A stretch of 21,388 nt of DNA from Bacteroidia bacterium (GCA_016650355.1 JAENVX010000004.1:1-21388), one strand, 5' to 3'; positions 1 through 8,390 are shown, counted from the stretch's first letter. The notes: a model not told the origin generated them from the sequence alone. Numbers and translations: made by a program.

Positions 1-1589
1 CCAATAAAATTCAAATAACAGTGGATGACTCCTCAACAGGAGGTGGAACAGTTACGGGCGCTTCTTTATGGTATCGCGGTATAAGCAATTCGGGTATCTA
101 CAAAGAAGCCAAAATGACCTTAAATACCTCTGTTAACAAATGGGAAATTGCAGTTGACGAAACGTGGCTCGATGGAATGGGCCTCGAGTATTACTTTACG
201 GCCATAGATAATAGTTTGAATGCGGGCCGATTGCCAGTGAGTCCAAATATTTTTTCTTCAAGTTTGAATTTCACAACTCCGCCAAGTATCACAAGTAGTG
301 TAATTAAGTTTGGGGGAACCGCGAACGACTACAGAATAGTTTCTATACCCTACAAACTGAGTGATGCTAAAGTTAGTACAATTTTCAACGAAGTTAATAA
401 TGGAAGCGCTGACAAAACAGCATGGCGTTTACTTACGTATGGTGGCGGAACAAAGTGGAATGAATATCCAGGTGACTTTCTAAATATTATAGAAGGCAAA
501 GGATACTGGATAAACGTACTAACTGCTGCTGATATTAAAATTGAAGGAGCTACTACACCTGATTTCGATCGCTTAAATCTGTATAGTATGACACTCAATG
601 CGGGTTGGAATCAGATTGGAAATCCATACACCGTACCAATTTCATGGAATGAGATAAAAACACAGGATGCCAATGTTGGAACATTGAAAGTTTGGAGCGG
701 ATCAGGATATAATAATGGAGATATACTAAATTTGTTTGAGGGCGGATTTGTTTTTGTAAACGGAAGCGCACCAGTTACTGTCAAGATAACATTTCCTGGT
801 ATTCCAATAGGTGGGCGTGTACAATCAAGCGACCTGGTTTCTTCTGACCTGGGCAATGACAGATGGCAGGTGCCCTTCATTATATCTCAAGGCCAGTATT
901 CAAATAATCTTCTGTCGGGTATTGGCATGAGTGATGATTCTAATTTTGGGTTTGATAAGAACGATGATTTGAATGCCCCACGGTTTATCAATTATCTGGA
1001 AATGAATTTTAGTCATCCGGAGCATTTAGCGAAACGATTCTCTCGTGATGTGGTGCCCGTTCAACTTGAATACACTTGGGAATTTTCAATTGATTCAAAC
1101 TTGGATGGTCCGGCAGAACTGCAATGGGACAATACAGGATTTGGAAATAATAATAAGGACCTTTTTCTTTTGGATTTGAAAGCTCAGACGTTAGTGAACA
1201 TGAGGGAAACAACTCGCTTTTCCTTTAACCCTAGAGAATCAAGTTCGTTTAAACTATTTTTTGGAACGAATTTGAAGTCCAAGATTAAGCCGGCCAAGGT
1301 ACTTTTGGGGCAGGCATATCCTAATCCATCAAACGGAATGACTATCATCCCATTCTCGTTGCCCGATGAAAGTGCGAGTTACCAGGTAAGTCTGGAAGTG
1401 TTCGACATGATGGGTAAGAAAGTAAATACCGTAATTAATGGTATTTTTAATTCTGGCTTCTATAATTCTGAATGGGATGCCAGCCTGGGAGGGTTATCAA
1501 GTGGAATTTATACATACCGTCTTGCCGTAAGCAGCTCGAAAGGCAGTGAAGTGCAAAGCGGTAAAATTGTTATTAAAAAAATAGACTAA
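1..1589 (+). CDS. T9SS cargo protein, 3' part (type A C-terminal sorting domain)
   Basis: The reading frame is open to the left edge, so the gene starts outside the window; the GTG at 21 is internal. The visible part is about 528 residues. Numbering from that GTG, residues 1-75 look like an immunoglobulin or fibronectin-like beta domain ending in a 'GLEYYFTAID' strand. Residues 90-260 contain two motifs common in Bacteroidota surface proteins, 'GKGYWINV' and 'GWNQIGNPY'. The last 90 residues are a typical type A sorting domain: 'LGQAYPNPSNG', then 'VFDMMGKKV', 'LSSGIYTYRL' and a final 'GKIVIKKID'. Such domains direct export through the T9SS and are then cleaved off. The catalytic or binding part, if any, is upstream and unseen, so the function is unknown. 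The caspase-like gene follows after 17 bases and is probably co-transcribed. The sorting domain call is secure. Confidence 0.88.
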   Translation, partial: NKIQITVDDSSTGGGTVTGASLWYRGISNSGIYKEAKMTLNTSVNKWEIAVDETWLDGMGLEYYFTAIDNSLNAGRLPVSPNIFSSSLNFTTPPSITSSVIKFGGTANDYRIVSIPYKLSDAKVSTIFNEVNNGSADKTAWRLLTYGGGTKWNEYPGDFLNIIEGKGYWINVLTAADIKIEGATTPDFDRLNLYSMTLNAGWNQIGNPYTVPISWNEIKTQDANVGTLKVWSGSGYNNGDILNLFEGGFVFVNGSAPVTVKITFPGIPIGGRVQSSDLVSSDLGNDRWQVPFIISQGQYSNNLLSGIGMSDDSNFGFDKNDDLNAPRFINYLEMNFSHPEHLAKRFSRDVVPVQLEYTWEFSIDSNLDGPAELQWDNTGFGNNNKDLFLLDLKAQTLVNMRETTRFSFNPRESSSFKLFFGTNLKSKIKPAKVLLGQAYPNPSNGMTIIPFSLPDESASYQVSLEVFDMMGKKVNTVINGIFNSGFYNSEWDASLGGLSSGIYTYRLAVSSSKGSEVQSGKIVIKKID

Positions 1590-1606
1590 CAGTAAATCAT
1601 AAATCC

Positions 1607-2803
1607 ATGAAAAGCAAAATAATGTTGGCTTTGGTGGTGATGCTGGGATTCATTACCGTGATGAAGGCCCAAAACGTCAGTACCCGAACAAACGAATTTG
1701 AGGTAGACTTCAGTGACCCAAAGAAGCTAGTAACTTCAACGGTTCCATCCATCAACTGGATTACTCCAATCGCTGAAACAAACTATGCCCAGGAGAACAG
1801 GTACAGCATCAAGTTTGAAATCGAATCGTCAACTGCACTAAAAAGTATTTCGATTTCCATTAAAGAAAGCTTAGAGGCAGTTTCACGCGGCACACAAACA
1901 ATTTTGCCAAAGGAGGAAGAAAAAAACCACGCCACCATTGAAAGAAATTTAACCTTGATGGATGGTGAAAATATGCTTGAGATCATTGCCGAAAATATGG
2001 ATGGCGTAAAAACGATCAGTCATAAAAAAGTGGTAGTGGGAAGCACCACACTTGCCGATGCCTCAAAGCTTAATCGCACAGACTACGCCTTGATTTTTGC
2101 TACTGACCAATATGATAATTGGAATGATCTTGTCAACCCGGTTTTTGATTCGCGCACCATTGCAGAAGAATTAACAAAGATATATGGCTTTAAAGTGGAT
2201 ATGGTGGAGAATGCTTCGCAGTCTGAAATATTAAAAAAACTAAGAGACTATGCAGAGAAAAAATATCAACCGCTTGATCAGTTGTTTATTTTCTTTGCAG
2301 GCCACGGCACTTATGACCAGACGTTCGGTGAAGGTTTTGTTGTAACAAAAGAATCATTGCTAAACGATGAAGGTAAAACCAGTTACTTGTCTCACAACCG
2401 TCTTCGTTCCATCATCAACAACATACCTGCCGAGCATATCTTTTTAGGTATGGATGTATGTTTCGGTGGAACATTTGATCAGGCTCTTGCCTCTTCCAGG
2501 GGAGGAGAAGAGGAAGTTTACAAAGAACAAAATCAGGCCGAGTTCCTTACCCGTAAGCTCACCTATAAGACCCGAAGATTTCTTACTTCAGGGGGTAAGA
2601 CTTATGTTTCTGATGGAATTCCGGGCAAGCATTCACCGTTTGCCAAGAGTTTCTTAGAAGCGTTGCGGTCGCGTGGAGGAAGAGATGGTATGCTTACCCT
2701 TCCTGAGCTATTTACATTTGTAGAACGCTTGAAAATACCTCCACGTCTTGGTGAATTTGGTGACAATGCACCGGGCAGTGATTTTATATTCGTGGCGAGA
2801 TAG
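1607..2803 (+). CDS. Secreted caspase-like cysteine peptidase (family C14)
   Basis: The 398-residue protein starts with a signal peptide (residues 1-22, ending 'VMKAQ'). Residues about 46-143 look like a bacterial Ig-like beta domain. The caspase-fold domain covers about 158-398. The catalytic histidine is H233 in 'FIFFAGHGTYD' and the catalytic cysteine is C285 in 'LGMDVCFGGTF', both in the family's expected context (HG and D-x-C-x-G). The cysteine peptidase class is therefore well supported; substrate and P1 preference are not visible. There is no T9SS sorting domain and no transmembrane helix after the signal, so a periplasmic location is inferred. It lies 17 bases after the sorting-domain cargo gene and before a strong terminator, so the two probably form the end of one operon. 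Members may process or be activated with their neighbours, but nothing here proves that. Confidence 0.88.
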   Translation: MKSKIMLALVVMLGFITVMKAQNVSTRTNEFEVDFSDPKKLVTSTVPSINWITPIAETNYAQENRYSIKFEIESSTALKSISISIKESLEAVSRGTQTILPKEEEKNHATIERNLTLMDGENMLEIIAENMDGVKTISHKKVVVGSTTLADASKLNRTDYALIFATDQYDNWNDLVNPVFDSRTIAEELTKIYGFKVDMVENASQSEILKKLRDYAEKKYQPLDQLFIFFAGHGTYDQTFGEGFVVTKESLLNDEGKTSYLSHNRLRSIINNIPAEHIFLGMDVCFGGTFDQALASSRGGEEEVYKEQNQAEFLTRKLTYKTRRFLTSGGKTYVSDGIPGKHSPFAKSFLEALRSRGGRDGMLTLPELFTFVERLKIPPRLGEFGDNAPGSDFIFVAR

Positions 2804-2822
2804 TATTACTTCTCAATATTGC

Positions 2823-2859
2823 AAAAGGCGAGGGACAAAATCTCTCGCCTTTTTCTTTT
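2823..2859 (+). terminator. Rho-independent terminator after the caspase gene
   Basis: A 13-bp stem (AAAAGGCGAGGGA with TCTCTCGCCTTTT, one G-U pair) closes a CAAAA loop and runs into a T-rich tract at 2850-2859. It sits 20 bases after the caspase stop codon and separates the cargo/caspase unit from the next gene. Confidence 0.85.
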
Positions 2860-2868
2860 AATTGAAAA

Positions 2869-2931
2869 TCCATTAGTTAGGTGAAGACAAACTATAGGCA
2901 TAATTTTTATATCTTGAATTTCCCTAATGGA
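2869..2931 (+). promoter_or_regulatory. Inverted repeat that could cover the ribosome binding site of the 900-residue gene
   Basis: TCCATTAG at 2869-2876 is the exact reverse complement of CTAATGGA at 2924-2931. The right arm overlaps the purine-rich AATGGAGG just before the ATG at 2937, an unusually good Shine-Dalgarno match for this phylum, though only three bases from the start codon. If both arms are transcribed, the hairpin would hide the ribosome binding site. The loop of 47 bases is long and I found no clear promoter upstream of the left arm, so this may be chance. Confidence 0.25.
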
Positions 2932-2936
2932 GGTTT

Positions 2937-5639
2937 ATGAAACTCGGGTTCATTTTATTATTACTGGTCGCATTTTCGAATGTTGTAGCTCAAAACGGCA
3001 ATTATTCCCTTTCGCATTTTAACCCCGCTCAAGAGAGATCAGATTATCTCAGTTTTGATCTCACGCAAGACGAGCGCGGAATCATTTATATCGCAGGCAA
3101 AGATGGCATTGAAGAGTTTGATGGAAGGAGATGGCGCCTCATCCCCACACCTGGTGTTGCCTATACGCTGGCAAAAACAGCAACCAGCATTTTAGTTGGA
3201 GGGTTGGAAGGCTACGGTAAGTTAGTAAACGACTCACAAAAAGGTTGGACCTATAAGGCGTTATCTCAAGACGCAAAGGCCAAAAATATTTTTGCAAGCC
3301 TTGCCCTGAAGGATTCTGTTTATCTAATCAATGAAGGACAACTTTTCATCGTCTCCGCTGAAGACCCAAATGTCACCCGAAATATAAACGCCCCAGTTGG
3401 CATTTCACTTGCCGGAGTATTTGATATCATGGGTAAGGTTCACATCACCACCAGTGACAATGGAATATTTGTTGTAGAGAACGGACATTTTGCACCAGTT
3501 GGGTTCACAGTGCCTAATGAGCAGATATTATTTGTCGAAAAATCTCCCATTTCAGAAAACTATCTTATCGGCACAGCCTCAAGTCATCTATTCAACTACA
3601 ATGATAAAAATGGCTTAACAGAAATCGTTGTAAAGGACCAAGCTTTGTTATCCAGTCATATAATGTCCGATGGAGTTTGGTTAAACGATCATGTAATAGC
3701 AATAGGTACCCTACGAGGAGGGGTAGTGTTTATCGACATAAATACAGGATCTACTGAGGAGATTATCGACTATAACACGGGCCTTCCAGACAATGAGGTA
3801 TTCGCACTCTTAAGCGACAAGCGCCAAGGCATTTGGGTAGCACATAGCTATGGATATTCGCGTATCGCCACAAATGTTCCATTTCGCTCGTTCTCTCATT
3901 ACAAAGGACTGAGTGGAAATTTACTTACGGTTCAATCTATAAACGGAAATCTTTATGCCGGCACCTCTGTGGGACTTTTTTTATTAACACAAGAGGAAGT
4001 TTACGATGAAGAAGTATATTATGTAACAAGGAAAAGCAAGGGCACGCAAAAAGTTGAGGAAGAACCACTCATTATTGAACAGGATGTGCCTGAAGAAAGG
4101 CAGCGCGCAAAAAGAGGCTTTTTTGGGTTTTTAAAAGAAAAAAAAGAGGCCGAAGTTCAAAATAAGCCTTCACCAACTGAGCCCTCAGCCACAAAATCAG
4201 GCTCGGCACAAACTCCACTAGAAGTTTCTATGCGCGAGAGAAGGACACGCAAAGTTTTACGCTCAGTGGACTATGCCTATAAAATGGTGAGCGGAACAAA
4301 AGGGAAAGTTACGCAACTATGGCACTGGAATGGGAAACTGCTTGCCGGAGGGCCCAGTGGACTGTATGAAGTAACAGGCGATAAGGCGATTGCCATTTCC
4401 GTAGAGCCCGTACGATCATTCATTGTCACCAAAGATGAAATGACTTTGGTTGCGGCAACGTATGACAATGAAGTTAAAACTTTTTCGTCCGCAGGTGAAG
4501 TATGGAATCAGACTTTTTTGTTGGATACACTTCATGCGTTTGTTAGTTTTCTTTTCGAGGACAAACAGGAGAACATTTGGTTGTGCGGACTAAATACGAT
4601 CTACAAAGCTGAAATATTGGACGGTGAATTAGTGGACATAGTGAAAATACCCTTCTCAAATCCATCAATGGCAGAGACCTTTGGTATGGCGGCAGGCTAT
4701 GATGTGTATGTAGTAATTGCAGGTAAGTTTTTGCGTTATGATTTTGTAAAGGAAAATTTTGAAGTATATGATTCGTTATCTTCTTCCGGCAAAAGTTTGG
4801 TGTCAGGCAATCGATTCTGGTATTTTGACGGCCACAGCTGGAGTTCTTTAGATCAACAAATTAGTCAGAAATTTAAATTGAATTGGCTCAACCTATTCCC
4901 TCAAATTCGGTTCATATCGCCTGATGATAGAAATGAAAATCTCTGGTTGATCACGCCATCAAATGACCTCTATAGATTCTCAAGCGATGCCGCACTTGCC
5001 GATACGTATCAATATCCATTATTCTTAAAGGACGTTCGAAATGAGCAGGCAAAAATCATCTTTACAGCGAAAAGTGTAGAATTAAGTCAGGAATTAGGTG
5101 CTGTTACCCTTGAATTTATTCAACCCGAATATTCAGGTTTGGAGACAACCGAATACCGCTATTGGGTGAAAGGGCTGCAAAAAGATTGGAGCCTCTGGTC
5201 AGCTTTCAACAATGAAATCAGTTTCCCCTTTATGCCAGTAGGAAGCTATGAGGTTCTTATTCAATCGCGCAATCTTTTTGGGGTGGTAGCGGATACGCAA
5301 CCTGTAAGCTTTGTTGTAGTTCCACCATACTGGAAGCAGACCTGGTTTTTTGCTGCGGAATTTGGTTTTTTCAGCTTGCTTGTGATGTTGTCGATTCGCC
5401 TTAGTGCCATGAATGAACGCTATAGGCTTATCAGCAGGCTTCTATCATTGCTAACAGTTATTTTGCTTATTCAACTGATCCAGGCAGCTGTTTATTCCAT
5501 GATTACTATGCAGAGTACCCCCGTAGTAGATTTTTTTATTCAAGTGAGTATAGCTTTGCTGGTTTTGCCGCTGGAATTCACCTTGCGAAAAGTTATGACC
5601 ATGGGGGGGGCGGTTCGTTCAGTCTGCGTAAATTGGTAA
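2937..5639 (+). CDS. Membrane-anchored beta-propeller and Y_Y_Y domain protein without a kinase
   Basis: The protein has 900 residues. A signal peptide (1-18, ending 'NVVAQ') is followed by repeated strands typical of two-component regulator propellers, with phrases such as 'LTQDERGIIYIAGKDGI' and 'LLSDKRQGIWVAHSYG'. Residues about 360-440 are a charged, proline-containing, low-complexity stretch that interrupts the propeller, after which blades resume. A Y_Y_Y-type domain follows at about 715-795 ('YRYWVKGLQKDWSLWS', 'PVGSYEVLIQSRN'). Three hydrophobic helices lie at about 805-885. The usual histidine kinase or DNA-binding output domain is absent, so signalling would need a partner. The lipoprotein gene follows after 79 bases. 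The last 14 residues depend on an 8-G tract at 5603-5610, so the C-terminus may be misread or variable. Ligand and partner are unknown. Confidence 0.75.
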   Translation: MKLGFILLLLVAFSNVVAQNGNYSLSHFNPAQERSDYLSFDLTQDERGIIYIAGKDGIEEFDGRRWRLIPTPGVAYTLAKTATSILVGGLEGYGKLVNDSQKGWTYKALSQDAKAKNIFASLALKDSVYLINEGQLFIVSAEDPNVTRNINAPVGISLAGVFDIMGKVHITTSDNGIFVVENGHFAPVGFTVPNEQILFVEKSPISENYLIGTASSHLFNYNDKNGLTEIVVKDQALLSSHIMSDGVWLNDHVIAIGTLRGGVVFIDINTGSTEEIIDYNTGLPDNEVFALLSDKRQGIWVAHSYGYSRIATNVPFRSFSHYKGLSGNLLTVQSINGNLYAGTSVGLFLLTQEEVYDEEVYYVTRKSKGTQKVEEEPLIIEQDVPEERQRAKRGFFGFLKEKKEAEVQNKPSPTEPSATKSGSAQTPLEVSMRERRTRKVLRSVDYAYKMVSGTKGKVTQLWHWNGKLLAGGPSGLYEVTGDKAIAISVEPVRSFIVTKDEMTLVAATYDNEVKTFSSAGEVWNQTFLLDTLHAFVSFLFEDKQENIWLCGLNTIYKAEILDGELVDIVKIPFSNPSMAETFGMAAGYDVYVVIAGKFLRYDFVKENFEVYDSLSSSGKSLVSGNRFWYFDGHSWSSLDQQISQKFKLNWLNLFPQIRFISPDDRNENLWLITPSNDLYRFSSDAALADTYQYPLFLKDVRNEQAKIIFTAKSVELSQELGAVTLEFIQPEYSGLETTEYRYWVKGLQKDWSLWSAFNNEISFPFMPVGSYEVLIQSRNLFGVVADTQPVSFVVVPPYWKQTWFFAAEFGFFSLLVMLSIRLSAMNERYRLISRLLSLLTVILLIQLIQAAVYSMITMQSTPVVDFFIQVSIALLVLPLEFTLRKVMTMGGAVRSVCVNW
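5603..5610 (+). repeat. Homopolymeric tract of eight G at the 3' end of the propeller gene
   Basis: Eight consecutive G lie 27 bases before the stop codon. With eight G the protein ends '...MTMGGAVRSVCVNW'. With nine it would read '...GGGGSFSLRKLVSWRS' and stop at 5651-5653. With seven it would end '...GGRFVQSA'. None of the three tails is clearly the conserved one. The tract could be a slippage site or a base-calling error. Confidence 0.6.
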
Positions 5640-5661
5640 GTTGGCGATCGTAAAATTTTGT

Positions 5662-5691
5662 TTTGGAATGCGTTTGCAATTCCTAACTTTC
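5662..5691 (+). promoter_or_regulatory. Possible promoter for the lipoprotein gene
   Basis: TTTG at 5662-5665, an 18-base spacer and TAACTTTC at 5684-5691 match the Bacteroidota pattern with one mismatch in the -7 box (C for the final G). It would place transcription start near 5698, about 20 bases before the ATG at 5719. The gene may equally be read from upstream. Confidence 0.3.
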
Positions 5692-5718
5692 ATGGAGAGA
5701 ACTCCTAAAGCTTTGCAT

Positions 5719-6477
5719 ATGAAAAAAATAGCGACTGTAATTTTGCTTTCATGGCTGGTGTGCTCCTGTGCCACCAAAGAGAAAACCTTAACAGAGCAAA
5801 ATCCACCTTGCGAGGGTTTTGACCTGGACAATTCTGATCCTGCTGCCATTGAGCTTGCAGATAGTATTATGCATGCGATGGGTGGTCGCGAGAGCTGGGA
5901 CAAGACCCGTTTTATTTCCTGGAATTTCTTTGGGAACAGAAAGCTGGTGTGGGACAAGTTTGATGGCCGGGTTCGCATTGAGAACCCTCGTGATAGCATT
6001 ATTTATTTGACAAATATCAATACTGATGAGGGTCGCGTTCAGGTTAAGGGTATTGAGTTAACTGAACCTGATTCGTTGAAGAAAATGCTAAAAAGAGCAA
6101 AAAGCATTTGGATCAATGACTCGTATTGGCTGGTCATGCCTTTCAAATTGAAAGATTCAGGTGTTACCCTGAAGTATCTTGGAGAAGACACCCTGCAGGG
6201 ACCGCAACTTTATAATGTTTTGCAGCTAACCTTTAAGCAGGTTGGAGATACTCCGGATAATAAGTACGAAGTCTATGTGGATTTGCATGATAAACTAATT
6301 AAACACTGGTCTTACTTTTCTGCGTCTTCTAAAGATTCTGCCAATTGGACCAGGCCATGGGACAACTATCAAAGGTATGGTTCAATCCTACTCTCTGCTG
6401 ACCGCTCGGATAATCGCGGCCCTGGAAATGTGAAAGTGGATGAAACGTTAGACGATAAAATATTTACTGAATTTTGA
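5719..6477 (+). CDS. Lipoprotein, probably DUF6503 family
   Basis: I chose the ATG at 5719 because it opens a normal lipoprotein signal, 'MKKIATVILLSWLVCSCATK'. The lipid-bearing cysteine is probably C17, in 'VCSC'. The frame is open upstream to 5641, but that part does not look like protein. The mature protein (about 235 residues) has features I associate with DUF6503: 'ADSIMHAMGGRESWDKTR' near the start, a central set of beta strands, 'YWLVMPFKLKDSGVTLKYLG' and 'YEVYVDLHDKLIKHWSYF'. These suggest a LolA-like half-barrel that could bind lipid or another hydrophobic ligand in the periplasm, but no function is known and no catalytic residues are evident. The family assignment is from memory. 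No neighbour clarifies its role. Confidence 0.7.
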   Translation: MKKIATVILLSWLVCSCATKEKTLTEQNPPCEGFDLDNSDPAAIELADSIMHAMGGRESWDKTRFISWNFFGNRKLVWDKFDGRVRIENPRDSIIYLTNINTDEGRVQVKGIELTEPDSLKKMLKRAKSIWINDSYWLVMPFKLKDSGVTLKYLGEDTLQGPQLYNVLQLTFKQVGDTPDNKYEVYVDLHDKLIKHWSYFSASSKDSANWTRPWDNYQRYGSILLSADRSDNRGPGNVKVDETLDDKIFTEF

Positions 6478-6539
6478 AATCAAATTTCTGCATAAAGTAT
6501 TTATTTTTCTAAATCAATGAGCAAGTAAACCATTTACAT

Positions 6540-7055
6540 ATGCTACTCAACCTGGAAACCGTTCCTCATTTTTACAAAAACTATGTTAAACAAATAGAAG
6601 AGGGAGATATCCTTCAGGCCTTGCGAATTTCGGGACATCGCACACAGGAATTGGTTCACTCCATACACATTGATAAAACAAATCACCGCTATGCTGAAGG
6701 CAAGTGGACGATCCGCGAAATACTTTGTCATATGATTGATGCAGAATGGATTTTCGCCTATCGCGCCCTTCGGTTTGCCCGCAACGATAAAACTCCGTTG
6801 TCTGGCTGGGATGAAAATAGTTATACTCCTCAAGCAAATGCCTCATCAAGAAGCTTGAAAAAGCTTGCGGATGAAATGGGACATTTACGTAGTTCTACCA
6901 TTGATATGTTTGAAAGTTTCACACCTGAAATGTTGAAACGAAAAGGTATAGCCAACAACAATGAAATGTCTGTAGCGGTGCTGGGTTTTGTTATTGCAGG
7001 TCATGAAACGCATCATTGCAAAATTTTAACGGAGCGTTACCTCGCTCCTAATTAG
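6540..7055 (+). CDS. DinB-fold metal-dependent protein (bacillithiol-transferase-like)
   Basis: The 171-residue protein has the length and four-helix pattern of the DinB/YfiT superfamily. The three expected metal-binding histidines are visible: H64 in 'ILCHMIDAEW', and H155 and H159 in 'AGHETHHCKIL' (an HxxxH pair in the last helix). 'KWTIREILCHMIDAEWIFAY' is the classic start of helix 2 in this group. Members include thiol-dependent transferases such as bacillithiol S-transferases, but the thiol and substrate cannot be read here. No signal peptide is present, so it is cytoplasmic. The ATG at 6540 starts the domain directly. The carboxypeptidase gene begins 47 bases after its stop, so co-transcription is possible without an obvious shared function. 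Confidence 0.85.
   Translation: MLLNLETVPHFYKNYVKQIEEGDILQALRISGHRTQELVHSIHIDKTNHRYAEGKWTIREILCHMIDAEWIFAYRALRFARNDKTPLSGWDENSYTPQANASSRSLKKLADEMGHLRSSTIDMFESFTPEMLKRKGIANNNEMSVAVLGFVIAGHETHHCKILTERYLAPN
7031..7048 (+). other. GC-rich hairpin at the end of the DinB-like gene
   Basis: GGAGCG at 7031-7036 and CGCTCC at 7043-7048 form a perfect 6-bp stem around a TTACCT loop, inside the last codons. It is not followed by a T run, so it is not a standard terminator. It might slow or partly end transcription, or stabilise the mRNA end. Confidence 0.3.
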
Positions 7056-7102
7056 GCGCAATCAGTTTGAGCTTGATTACGATTTCCATTTTCAATTCTC
7101 GA

Positions 7103-8389
7103 ATGATTAAAGTGCTTTCTTTTCTTGCTCTATTGTTTCTGGTGTGTTGTTCACCCGCGGTTTACTTAAAAAAAGAGATACGAAAAGCAGAAAAGGATCT
7201 TCAGGATCATACTGGATTTATGCTGTACGATCCGTCTTCACAGAAGACGTTAGTTGAGTACAAATCTTCTCAATACTTTACCCCTGCCTCTAACACAAAA
7301 ATTTTTACACTTTATACGGGCCTTCAACTATTGGGTGATTCCGTGCTTGCTATTAAGTATCAGATAAGAGAAGACTCACTTATATTTTGGGGAATGGGGG
7401 ATCCGTCTCTATTATACAAAAATGTATTCCAGAATAGCAGGGTGCTTTCTTTTCTGGCAAGCAGCAAGCAATCATTATTTTTTTCTGAGTCAAATTTTCA
7501 AACCGACCGTTTCGGTGTCGGTTGGTCCTGGGACGATTACAATTATGACTACTCGCCCGAAAGATCATCGTTACCAATCTATGGAAACCTAATTTCAGTT
7601 TCGGAAAATGAGCAAGGTTGCCTTACTGTCACACCTACTTATTTTGAAGGCCAGGTAGTCAACGGCCCAAGGAAGGAAAATACGAGTGAAGTAATACGTG
7701 ATGTTGGGTCGAATCGGCTTACTTTTTTCCAGGGGGATAAGCATATAAAAGACACCGTAGATATTCCCTTTCATGTTGATGGGAAATTGATAGCTAATTT
7801 ATTGAGTGATACGCTGAATAGAGTCGTAACAGAAATTAATAGGGCCTTACCAAATGATGCTCTCTTACTTCGAAGTGGGCCATCCGATAGTCTTTATCGA
7901 GTAATGATGCAGGACAGCGATAATTTTATTGCCGAACAAATTTTGATGATGAGCGCTGCGGTGTTGAGTGACACACTTAAACCAGAAATTGCAATTGACT
8001 TCATGACGAAAAACTTTTTAGCAGATTTACCTGATAAGTTGGTATGGGTCGATGGATCAGGGTTATCGCGTTTTAATCTTTTCACACCTCGGAATATCGT
8101 AAAACTTTGGGAAAAGATTGGAAATCAAGTTCCACACGAAAGGCTAATTAAACTTTTAGCGGTAGGAGGAAAAAGTGGAACGCTTAAGAATTCGTATAAA
8201 TCTGAAATCCCCTACGTTTATGGCAAAACAGGAACATTGAGTAACAATCATTCACTTAGTGGCTTCGTCTTAACCAAAACAGGAAGAAAACTCATTTTCA
8301 GTTATATGAGCGCCAACTTTGTTGTGCCAGCTTCTGAAGTCCGCAAAAGAATGGAGCTAATTCTTAGATCCATCCATGATAAATATTAA
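7103..8389 (+). CDS. dacB: D-alanyl-D-alanine carboxypeptidase/endopeptidase, PBP4 type (peptidase S13), lipoprotein
   Basis: The enzyme removes the terminal D-Ala from peptidoglycan stem peptides and can cut D-Ala cross-links in the periplasm. All three penicillin-binding motifs are present, numbered from the ATG at 7103: S63-N-T-K66 ('TPASNTKIF'), S272-D-N274 ('QDSDNFIAEQ') and K375-T-G ('YGKTGTLSNN'). The family motif 'VDGSGLSRFN' lies between the last two. The protein is about 428 residues, normal for S13. I preferred ATG 7103 over the in-frame TTG at 7067 because it opens a clean signal, 'MIKVLSFLALLFLVCCSP', whose cysteine pair suggests a lipoprotein. The GH3 hexosaminidase gene follows, which fits a peptidoglycan-turnover group, although that gene appears to have its own promoter. 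Confidence 0.9.
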   Translation: MIKVLSFLALLFLVCCSPAVYLKKEIRKAEKDLQDHTGFMLYDPSSQKTLVEYKSSQYFTPASNTKIFTLYTGLQLLGDSVLAIKYQIREDSLIFWGMGDPSLLYKNVFQNSRVLSFLASSKQSLFFSESNFQTDRFGVGWSWDDYNYDYSPERSSLPIYGNLISVSENEQGCLTVTPTYFEGQVVNGPRKENTSEVIRDVGSNRLTFFQGDKHIKDTVDIPFHVDGKLIANLLSDTLNRVVTEINRALPNDALLLRSGPSDSLYRVMMQDSDNFIAEQILMMSAAVLSDTLKPEIAIDFMTKNFLADLPDKLVWVDGSGLSRFNLFTPRNIVKLWEKIGNQVPHERLIKLLAVGGKSGTLKNSYKSEIPYVYGKTGTLSNNHSLSGFVLTKTGRKLIFSYMSANFVVPASEVRKRMELILRSIHDKY

Positions 8390-8390
8390 C

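Noticed and set aside
21..23. GTG as the start of the T9SS cargo gene
   Set aside because: The frame stays open to the window edge and the residues before it continue a beta strand, so the gene is truncated by the window.
5619..5999. Minus-strand open frame of 126 codons
   Set aside because: It lies opposite the propeller 3' end and the lipoprotein gene, has no recognisable domain, and its composition is what a reversed coding strand produces.
6543..6849. Two overlapping minus-strand frames opposite the DinB-like gene
   Set aside because: Both are antisense to a clear gene with intact metal-binding histidines and show no family similarity.
7067..7102. TTG start for dacB
   Set aside because: It would put 12 residues before a clean lipoprotein signal that starts at ATG 7103.
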